DNA from: UBA668 sp043740085
GTDB taxonomy: Bacteria > Actinomycetota > Acidimicrobiia > Acidimicrobiales > Ilumatobacteraceae
Reading direction: 5' to 3'
NCBI GenBank assembly: GCA_043740085.1
Contig: JAYUCY010000107.1
Span: forward strand, 1-17,588
DNA length: 17,588 nucleotides
In this document: piece after piece, positions 1-4,658 of the stretch
Layout of the letters: each line of letters begins with the position of its first letter
How positions within the stretch are numbered: position 1 is the first letter of the stretch
The notes under the pieces: model-generated
What the model was told of the DNA's origin: nothing
The model's database searches: none
Seen by the model: only the letters and a program-made list of their open reading frames with translations
Position numbers and translations under genes: made by a program

Positions 1-183
1 TATGCGCTCTACTTCGGGCTCATCGCCGCAATCGTCATCGGTACTGCGCTGCCGTTCAACGGTCGTATGTATGCCTTTGCGATTCTCTTCTTCGGCGCGC
101 TGCACATCCTGTACGACGGCTTCGTGTGGAAGTTGCGCCGTCCCAACGTCGCGGCTTCGCTGGGCATCACCCCTACCGCCTAG
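1..183 (+). CDS. C-terminal fragment of a multi-spanning membrane protein
   Basis: Frame 1 is open from the first base to a TAG at 181-183, giving the last 60 residues of a protein that starts outside the window. The fragment has two hydrophobic stretches (about residues 2-18 and 24-41 of the fragment) separated by a short polar turn. It ends in a basic cytosolic-looking tail with the pattern LYDGFVWKLRRP. This H-x-x-Y-D-G-F-x-W-K-x-R-x-P type of ending is, from memory, seen in uncharacterised multi-TM bacterial proteins, but I cannot assign a function. There is no visible link to the arsenic genes, because it converges on arsR with a gap of only 20 bases. The reading frame and membrane nature are well supported, and the family is not. 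Confidence 0.7.
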   Translation, partial: YALYFGLIAAIVIGTALPFNGRMYAFAILFFGALHILYDGFVWKLRRPNVAASLGITPTA

Positions 184-203
184 GGCCGTCGCCCTCGCAC
201 TGG

Positions 204-554
204 CTAGCCGAGGACTGAGCGCAGTGCGTCAAGGCGAGACGGCACCAGCCGGTACCAGACCCACAGACCGCGCTTCTCGCGCTCGACCAAACCTGCCTCG
301 ACGAGGATCTTCATGTGGTGACTGACGGTGGGCTGCGAGCGCCCGGAGGGCTCGGTGAGCTCACACGCACAGACCTCGTCGGCTTCGGCGGAGGCGATGT
401 AGCTCAGCAGGCGCAGGCGGATTGGGTCGGAGAGTGCAGCGAACGAGCCCGCCAGCACTGCAGCCTGCGTTTCGTCGAGCATGTCGATACGAACGGGGGC
501 GCAGCAGGCAATCGGGTCGAGGACAGCGGTCTGAGGCGGAGCCATGGGTGGCAT
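204..554 (-). CDS. arsR: ArsR/SmtB-family arsenite-responsive repressor
   Basis: A 116-residue winged-helix repressor expected to bind the ars promoter and release it on As(III) binding. The DNA-binding helix region is visible around residues 73-86 (SQPTVSHHMKILVEAG), followed by a wing (EKRGLWVWYRL). Candidate metal ligands are the vicinal Cys17-Cys18 near the N-terminus and Cys62-x-Cys64 in the helix containing VCACEL. The N-terminal Cys pair plus a downstream Cys matches the arrangement described for Corynebacterium glutamicum ArsR rather than the E. coli-type CVC-only site. The frame stays open far upstream, but the protein similarity begins near ATG 554. An in-frame ATG at 545 is an alternative, and neither has a good ribosome binding site. 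The gene is divergent from arsI, and two operator-like repeats lie in the shared gap. Confidence 0.9.
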   Translation of the reverse strand: MPPMAPPQTAVLDPIACCAPVRIDMLDETQAAVLAGSFAALSDPIRLRLLSYIASAEADEVCACELTEPSGRSQPTVSHHMKILVEAGLVEREKRGLWVWYRLVPSRLDALRSVLG

Positions 555-578
555 GGTACCAAAGTTCTCATGCAGTAC

Positions 579-594
579 ATTGACATGTGTCGAT
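579..594. promoter_or_regulatory. Predicted ArsR operator 1
   Basis: The 16-bp imperfect palindrome ATTGACATGTGTCGAT has the form ATYGA-N6-TCRAT and overlaps the -35 hexamer of the predicted ars promoter. It is followed by CTAGT, exactly as the second copy at 615-630 is. A dyad with this spacing between arsR and its divergent target genes fits an ArsR/SmtB binding site. Confidence 0.65.
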
Positions 595-608
595 CTAGTT
601 GGTACGGT
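580..608 (+). promoter_or_regulatory. Predicted promoter of the ars operon (-35/-10)
   Basis: TTGACA at 580-585, a 17-base spacer and TACGGT at 603-608 form a good primary-sigma-type promoter reading toward arsI, with transcription expected to begin near 615. It lies entirely within the arsR-arsI gap. Two operator-like repeats overlap the -35/spacer and the predicted start, so repression by ArsR is the natural model. This is prediction from sequence only. Confidence 0.65.
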
Positions 609-614
609 CTGTGC

Positions 615-630
615 ATCGACGAGTATCAAT
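615..630. promoter_or_regulatory. Predicted ArsR operator 2
   Basis: The 16-bp element ATCGACGAGTATCAAT is the second ATYGA-N6-TCRAT copy. It lies 36 bp from the first in the same orientation and is also followed by CTAGT. It covers the predicted transcription start of the ars operon. On the minus strand it also contains a TTGATA that could serve as a -35 element for arsR, but I could not find a convincing -10 for arsR. Confidence 0.6.
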
Positions 631-650
631 CTAGTGTTGCCGTCGTTCCA

Positions 651-656
651 AGGAGG
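651..656 (+). promoter_or_regulatory. Strong ribosome binding site of arsI
   Basis: AGGAGG lies 9 bases before ATG 666. It fixes the arsI start and excludes the longer upstream reading frame that opens near 315. Confidence 0.85.
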
Positions 657-665
657 AAATCCAAC

Positions 666-1127
666 ATGTCCCGTGTGCAGCTCGCCCTCAATGTTGCCGA
701 TCTCGAGGCGTCCATCGCGTTCTACACAAAGCTGTTCGGCACCGAGCCTGCGAAGATCCGCGAGGGCTACGCCAACTTTGCGATCGTCGACCCTCCGCTG
801 AAGCTGGTGTTGTTCACTGGTCTGGGCGAGCCTGGCTCGCTGAACCACATCGGCGTCGAGGTCGACGATGTTGAGGCCGTCGGCGCGATGATCGACCTCG
901 CCAACGAGCTCGGCATGGAGCAGGAGATCCAGGAAGACGTGTCGTGCTGCTTCGCCGTCCAGGACAAGACCTGGGTGAAGGGGCCCGAGAACGACTGGGA
1001 GTTCTACTACGTGAAGGCCGATGCCCCGTCGATGTCGTGCGGGGTCAGCGACACCTCCAGCGGTTGGGCCGAGGGCGGCGAGCCCTGCCATGACACAGCG
1101 CCGGCCGCGACCTCGCAGTGCTGCTGA
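666..1127 (+). CDS. arsI: ArsI/CadI-family extradiol dioxygenase-fold metalloenzyme (C-As lyase)
   Basis: A 153-residue single-domain vicinal-oxygen-chelate protein of the ArsI/CadI family. Characterised ArsI proteins use Fe(II) and O2 to cleave the carbon-arsenic bond of trivalent methylarsenicals and release As(III). The N-terminus (MSRVQLALNVADLEASIAFY) is typical of the family. The likely metal ligands are Gln5, His61 (LNHIGVEV) and Glu112 (WEFYYV), and the vicinal Cys94-Cys95 (DVSCCFAVQDKTWV) is the usual trivalent-arsenic binding pair. The tail after residue 120 is low in complexity and holds Cys125, Cys141 and Cys152-Cys153. The gene is first in the ars operon and the channel gene starts 13 bases after it. 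A cadmium-induced CadI role is the alternative, but the arsC context favours ArsI. Confidence 0.88.
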   Translation: MSRVQLALNVADLEASIAFYTKLFGTEPAKIREGYANFAIVDPPLKLVLFTGLGEPGSLNHIGVEVDDVEAVGAMIDLANELGMEQEIQEDVSCCFAVQDKTWVKGPENDWEFYYVKADAPSMSCGVSDTSSGWAEGGEPCHDTAPAATSQCC

Positions 1128-1140
1128 ACGGCATTCAGTA

Positions 1141-1842
1141 ATGACGTCCGGCGACCTTCGTCCTGCGCTGGCCCGACGCCTGGTAGCCGAAGCCGTTGGC
1201 ACCGCGTTGCTCATCATCGCGGTGCTCGGCTCTGGCATCATGGCGCAGCGCTTGTCACCCAACGACGTCGGCCTTCAGCTTCTGGAGAACGCGTTCGCGA
1301 CTGCCGGCGCGCTCGTCGGGTTGATTCTCATATTTGCGATGGTCTCGGGTGCGCACTTCAACCCGGTGGTCACGCTTGTCGACCGGTTGTTCGGTTCAAT
1401 GTCCACCCGCGACGCTGCGCTGTACATCGGTGCCCAGGTAGTGGGTGGTTGCGTGGGCGCAATGGTCGCCAACGTGATGTTCGAGCTTCCGGCGATCAAC
1501 CTTTCCACCCATGTCCGGTCGTCCGGTGCGCTATGGCTCTCGGAGGTCGTCGCCACCATCGGGTTGCTGCTGGTGATCCACGGTTGCGTCCGTACCGGAC
1601 GCGCATCGGCGGTGCCGTTCGCTGTCGCTGCGTGGATCGGCAGCGCGTATTGGTTCACCTCCTCCACCAGCTTCGCCAACCCGGCCGTCACGGTGGCGCG
1701 CATGTTGTCCGACAGCTTCGCCGGCATCAAGCCGTCCTCGGCGCCGATGTTTGTGCTGATGCAACTAGTTGGCGCGTTGCTCGCGTTCGCGTTGATCCGC
1801 TTCATCTACCCCAATTCTGTTGAGGAGTCCACCGATGTCTGA
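1141..1842 (+). CDS. MIP/aquaporin-family channel of the arsenic operon (AqpS-like)
   Basis: A 233-residue integral membrane channel with the duplicated MIP architecture. Each half has the conserved Glu in its first helix (Glu17 and Glu135) and a half-helix box. The first box is N74-P75-V76 instead of the usual NPA. The second is N180-P181-A182, with the selectivity-filter-type Arg187 five residues after Ala182. In ars operons such channels (AqpS of Sinorhizobium meliloti) let arsenite made by ArsC leave the cell passively, and I infer the same role here because no Acr3 or ArsB gene is seen. ATG 1141 is chosen because the frame upstream overlaps arsI and is not MIP-like. Its ribosome binding site is weak, which suggests coupling to arsI translation. 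The end overlaps arsC by 8 bases. Confidence 0.87.
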   Translation: MTSGDLRPALARRLVAEAVGTALLIIAVLGSGIMAQRLSPNDVGLQLLENAFATAGALVGLILIFAMVSGAHFNPVVTLVDRLFGSMSTRDAALYIGAQVVGGCVGAMVANVMFELPAINLSTHVRSSGALWLSEVVATIGLLLVIHGCVRTGRASAVPFAVAAWIGSAYWFTSSTSFANPAVTVARMLSDSFAGIKPSSAPMFVLMQLVGALLAFALIRFIYPNSVEESTDV

Positions 1843-2275
1843 CGTTCGTCAGGTTCCGGAAGTGCTGTTCGTCTGCGTGCACAACGCCGGTCGGTCGCAA
1901 ATGGCCGCTGCACTGCTGGCCCTCCACGCCGGCCAGAGAATCGTTGTGCGGTCTGCTGGCACTGCCCCGGCAGACACGATCAACCCCGCTGTGGTTGAGG
2001 CAATGCGTGAGATCGGCATCGACCTTGCATCGAGCGGGGCGACGCCGAAGAAACTGACCGACGCCGCTGTAGAAGCATCCGACATTGTCATCACGATGGG
2101 GTGTGGCGACGAGTGCCCGTTCTACCCCGGCAAGCGCTACCTCGACTGGAAGCTCGACGATCCCGCCGGCCAGGGCGTCGCTGCTGTCCGTGCCATCCGA
2201 GACGAACTCGACCGGCGGGTACGTGCACTCATCGCCGAACTGTTGCCCGTGGCGGCCACACACGAGCTGACGTGA
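1835..2275 (+). CDS. arsC: Arsenate reductase, low-molecular-weight phosphatase type
   Basis: A 146-residue cytosolic enzyme of the LMW protein-tyrosine-phosphatase fold that reduces As(V) to As(III). The P-loop C14-V-H-N-A-G-R20-S has the CX5R form, and the acidic loop with D109-P110 (LDDPAG) supplies the general acid position. Cys90 and Cys94 (MGCGDECPFYPGKRY) are in the family-typical segment. In actinobacteria members of this fold may use mycothiol/mycoredoxin or thioredoxin, and the sequence alone does not decide which. ATG 1835 has GAGGAG at 1822-1827 with 7-base spacing. It overlaps the channel gene's stop in the string ATGTCTGA, so the two are probably translationally coupled. A TTG at 1820 in frame is a less likely start. 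Confidence 0.92.
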   Translation: MSDVRQVPEVLFVCVHNAGRSQMAAALLALHAGQRIVVRSAGTAPADTINPAVVEAMREIGIDLASSGATPKKLTDAAVEASDIVITMGCGDECPFYPGKRYLDWKLDDPAGQGVAAVRAIRDELDRRVRALIAELLPVAATHELT

Positions 2276-2287
2276 CTCAGAATCTGG

Positions 2288-3166
2288 CTACTCCGAGACT
2301 TGGTCGAGCGGTGGGCTCAGTTCTTCGCGTTCTTGGATGAGCACGCCGACGATGACGAGGGCAGCACCCAGAAGGTCGAGCGCAGACGGGGTTTGACTCA
2401 ACGCCACGTAGCCCAGGATCATTGCCGACACCGGCAGTAGCGCCAGCAGCACGGCGAACCGCCGGACCGGAATTCGGCGCAGCACCACTTGGTCGATGCC
2501 GTACCCAATCGCCGACGACAGTGCGCCGACGGCGACGCACAGCAGCAGCAGCCGACTGTCGCCAACGACCACAGCGCTGCCGCCGATGCCGAAGGGCAAG
2601 ATGGCGAGCGAACCGATTGCCAAGCCGACGCCAAGGCCGGCCATGCCCCGATCGAGGTGGGCGACGCGTCGGCCAAGGATGATGTAGACCGCCCACAGCG
2701 CGGAGGCGGCAAAGATGAACGCGATGCCCCACGGTTCGCCGCCCAGCTCAACGCCCGACAGCGTCGCTACCCCGATCGCGGCCATCATGAGGGCGGCGGA
2801 GTTTCGTGCACTGCGGGTGTAAACCGCGGCGACTGCGATAGGCCCGATGAACTCGATCACGACGCTCTTCCCCAACGGCAGGCGATCGAGCGCGAGGTAG
2901 AAGAAGAGGTTCATGAACGCGGTCGCACTACCGAAGAAGGCTGCGCTCGTCAGCTCGGCGCGTGTCCAGTGCGATCGCACCTGCCGCCATGAGACGGCAA
3001 TCAAGAGCAGCGCAGCCGATGACACTCGCAGCCACGCCACCGTCGCCGGGCGAACCTCTTCAAACAGGTTCACCGCCACGACAGCACCCGTGTATTGCGA
3101 GATGCCGGCGATGGCAAACAACGCCTCAGGTGAGGTGGTGCGAACGAACTCTGTGGGCGTACGCAT
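2288..3166 (-). CDS. EamA/RhtA-like drug/metabolite exporter
   Basis: A 292-residue inner-membrane protein with about ten hydrophobic helices, the normal size for two fused EamA halves. The segments QYTGAVVAVNLFEEVRPATVA and FYLALDRLPLGKSVVIEFIG resemble the RhtA (threonine/homoserine exporter) subgroup. The substrate is unknown; an amino acid or related metabolite is a family-based guess. The reading frame extends upstream to 3424, but that part is low-complexity, overlaps the aldolase gene on the same strand and is not transporter-like. ATG 3166 is therefore the supported start. The aldolase-family gene ends 55 bases upstream on the same strand, with a hairpin at the junction. The 3' end converges on arsC with 12 bases between the stops. 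Confidence 0.85.
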   Translation of the reverse strand: MRTPTEFVRTTSPEALFAIAGISQYTGAVVAVNLFEEVRPATVAWLRVSSAALLLIAVSWRQVRSHWTRAELTSAAFFGSATAFMNLFFYLALDRLPLGKSVVIEFIGPIAVAAVYTRSARNSAALMMAAIGVATLSGVELGGEPWGIAFIFAASALWAVYIILGRRVAHLDRGMAGLGVGLAIGSLAILPFGIGGSAVVVGDSRLLLLCVAVGALSSAIGYGIDQVVLRRIPVRRFAVLLALLPVSAMILGYVALSQTPSALDLLGAALVIVGVLIQEREELSPPLDQVSE

Positions 3167-3207
3167 ACGCGTCGTTACATGCCGCGACGCTGCTGGACGG
3201 CTGGAAT

Positions 3208-3233
3208 CTGTTCGACCGGGATCAGTCGAACAG
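3208..3233. repeat. Hairpin over the stop codon of the aldolase-family gene
   Basis: A perfect 9-bp inverted repeat (CTGTTCGAC / GTCGAACAG) flanks an 8-base loop that contains the aldolase-family stop codon at 3222-3224. There is no T-run after it on either strand, so a classical intrinsic terminator is not shown. It could attenuate read-through into the exporter gene or stabilise an mRNA end. Chance is possible, because one arm is coding. Confidence 0.5.
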
Positions 3234-4037
3234 GTCGGGATCGGTGCGGCAGATTTCCTGCCACAACGGCTGGAAGCTGAGCCAGCCGGCGATCGGTGAC
3301 GCCGTCTGCTCGCGGGTGTACGTGGCGTCCTCGTGGGGGATGGGCTGGGGCGTGCCGGCGGCCATGGCGAGCAGCTGCGCCTGGCAGGTGCGGTCCATGC
3401 TGAGGAACCAGAATGCCGCTTCATCGACGGAGCCGCCGACGGTGAACAGGCCGTGGTTCTGGTGAATGGCGGCCTTGCCAGTAGGGAACTGAGCGACCAA
3501 CTCGCGGCCGTCTTCCACGCCGAACTGCACGCGGCCGCGCTGGGCGGTGACGACCACGTGGTCTTCGTAGAAGATGCACGAATCCTGCGTGAGTGGTGCC
3601 AGCGGAATGCCGAGCGAGCTGAACGCCTTGCCGTGGATGCTGTGGCTGTGCGCAGCGGCGATCACGTCGGGCCGGGCCTCGTGTACGGCCGAGTGGATGA
3701 CGAACGCGGCGCGGTTGACCGGGCGAGTGCCGTAGATGACGTTGCCGTCGTGGTCGACGAGGATCAGGTCGCTGACGCAGATGTGGCGAAAGCTGACGGC
3801 GAATGGGTTGACCCAGAAGTACTCGGGGAACTCGGGGTCGCGCACGGTGATGTGTCCGGCCACGCCTTCGCCAAAGCCGACGCGCCCGAAGATGCGCAGC
3901 GCGCCCGCCAGCTTCTGCTTGCGATGCAGTCGCTCGTCTTCCACCGTGGCGAACGGGGCGGGCAGTTCCAGGCTGACGGCCTTCGGGGTCAACTCAATGC
4001 CATCGATCGTGCGAACGCCTGTGTCGGTAACGGTCAT
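3222..4037 (-). CDS. Class II aldolase/adducin-family protein
   Basis: A 271-residue cytosolic protein of the class II aldolase fold, a zinc-dependent family that includes fuculose-phosphate aldolase and various decarboxylases. Family features are EGVAGHITVRDPE (58-69), VNPFAVSF (77-83), the zinc-site cluster AHSHSIHG with His130, His132 and His135, and a downstream QNHG with His195. The preceding ARPDV (121-125) is also typical. The protein belongs to the large group annotated only as class II aldolase/adducin family, so I assign no substrate. ATG 4037 is chosen over GTG 4043 because a TAGTCT -10 element ends 6 nt before it. The gene is divergent from the RidA-family gene across a long palindrome, and it may be co-transcribed with the exporter. 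Confidence 0.88.
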   Translation of the reverse strand: MTVTDTGVRTIDGIELTPKAVSLELPAPFATVEDERLHRKQKLAGALRIFGRVGFGEGVAGHITVRDPEFPEYFWVNPFAVSFRHICVSDLILVDHDGNVIYGTRPVNRAAFVIHSAVHEARPDVIAAAHSHSIHGKAFSSLGIPLAPLTQDSCIFYEDHVVVTAQRGRVQFGVEDGRELVAQFPTGKAAIHQNHGLFTVGGSVDEAAFWFLSMDRTCQAQLLAMAAGTPQPIPHEDATYTREQTASPIAGWLSFQPLWQEICRTDPDLFD

Positions 4038-4043
4038 GGTCAC

Positions 4044-4049
4044 AGACTA
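4044..4049 (-). promoter_or_regulatory. Predicted -10 element for the aldolase-family gene
   Basis: TAGTCT on the minus strand ends 6 nt before ATG 4037, which fits a leaderless transcript starting at or next to the A of the start codon. The corresponding -35 region lies next to the repeated TGCGAGTGC motif and about 10 bp from the 60-bp palindrome. Confidence 0.45.
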
Positions 4050-4078
4050 TGCGAGTGCCAGCCGTCCGGTGCGAGTGC
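4050..4078. repeat. Two direct copies of TGCGAGTGC
   Basis: TGCGAGTGC occurs at 4050-4058 and 4070-4078, exactly 20 bp apart. The core also occurs inverted as ACTCGCA at 4100-4106, inside the neighbouring palindrome. Two copies on one face of the helix in a divergent promoter region resemble operator half-sites, but no regulator can be named. Confidence 0.55.
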
Positions 4079-4080
4079 AC

Positions 4081-4140
4081 GTCCGCCATCCGAGTGGGTA
4101 CTCGCACCCCGGGATGGGAGTTCCCACTCGGATGGCGGAC
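4081..4140. repeat. 60-bp near-perfect palindrome in a divergent promoter region
   Basis: The outer 18 bases of each arm are perfectly complementary (4081-4098 with 4123-4140). Inside them the symmetry continues to the centre at 4110/4111 with only three mismatched pairs (4099/4122, 4104/4117, 4107/4114), so 27 of 30 pairs match. It lies between the starts of the aldolase-family gene (4037, minus) and the RidA-family gene (4160, plus), where a terminator is not expected. It could be a cruciform or operator site for shared control, or a copy of a dispersed palindromic element. Which of these it is cannot be told from one copy. Confidence 0.85.
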
Positions 4141-4146
4141 AGGTGA

Positions 4147-4152
4147 CAACAT
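4147..4152 (+). promoter_or_regulatory. Possible -10 element for the RidA-family gene
   Basis: CAACAT keeps the conserved A at position 2 and T at position 6 of the -10 hexamer and ends 7 nt before ATG 4160. It starts 7 bp after the right arm of the palindrome. It is a weak match taken alone and is supported mainly by the same spacing at other genes in the window. Confidence 0.3.
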
Positions 4153-4159
4153 CGACGGT

Positions 4160-4549
4160 ATGAACCGCATCGTCGCCCCTCCCTCCATCGCCGCGCCGGC
4201 AGCAAACTACGCACACGCCATCGTGACGGAACATGTGTCGCGGTGGCTGCACACAAGTGGCGTCGTGCCAACGCAGGTCGACGGGACGGTGCCGGCAACG
4301 ATCGAGGCGCAAGCTGAGGTCGTGTGGGCGAATTTGCTCGCGATCCTCCACGAGGCAGAGTTCGAGGCATCGGACGTGGTGAGCGTGACCACCTACGTCG
4401 TCGTCGACCAGCTTGCGGCGCTGCCCGCGGTGATGGTTGCCCGCGATCGCTCACTCGGCGGCCACCGAGCAGCGAGCACACTGGTGACGGTGTCTGCGCT
4501 CGCACGGCCCGAGTGGAAGATGGAGGTCGCCCTCATCGCCGCCCGCTGA
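4160..4549 (+). CDS. RidA/YjgF/UK114-family protein
   Basis: A 129-residue chorismate-mutase-like fold protein, the usual size for RidA. These proteins form trimers, and active members hydrolyse reactive enamine/imine intermediates. Recognisable segments are the N-terminal WLHTSGVVPTQVDGTVPATIEAQ, the helix WANLLAILHEAEFEASDVVSVTTYVV and the C-terminal STLVTVSALARPEWKMEVALIAA. The arginine that in E. coli RidA (Arg105) binds the substrate carboxylate appears by eye to be Ala in the RAAST stretch. A subgroup without classical imine deaminase activity is therefore possible. ATG 4160 is the only start close to the conserved region and has no clear ribosome binding site. The gene is divergent from the aldolase-family gene. 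Confidence 0.82.
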   Translation: MNRIVAPPSIAAPAANYAHAIVTEHVSRWLHTSGVVPTQVDGTVPATIEAQAEVVWANLLAILHEAEFEASDVVSVTTYVVVDQLAALPAVMVARDRSLGGHRAASTLVTVSALARPEWKMEVALIAAR

Positions 4550-4644
4550 CCGTTCTGGTCGGAGGAGATCTACATCCAGTGTGGGTGTGAGCCGACCAGA
4601 CGGGGGTGGGGGCGTCGAATGGGCCACGCGTTGCCCGCGCGACT

Positions 4645-4650
4645 TAGGCT
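4645..4650 (+). promoter_or_regulatory. Predicted -10 element for the acyl-CoA mutase gene
   Basis: TAGGCT ends 8 nt before ATG 4659. A transcript from it would start at or only a few bases before the start codon, so the GGAG in the gap would have little room to act as a ribosome binding site. Confidence 0.45.
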
Positions 4651-4658
4651 CTGGAGCG

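Noticed and set aside
204..1262. A 352-codon open frame on the minus strand containing arsR
   Set aside because: Only the part from 554 down is ArsR-like. The upstream part is antisense to arsI and has no family resemblance, and the operator/promoter region would lie inside it.
3333..4163. 276-codon frame antisense to the class II aldolase-family gene
   Set aside because: Shadow frame; it also runs through the palindrome and has no family features.
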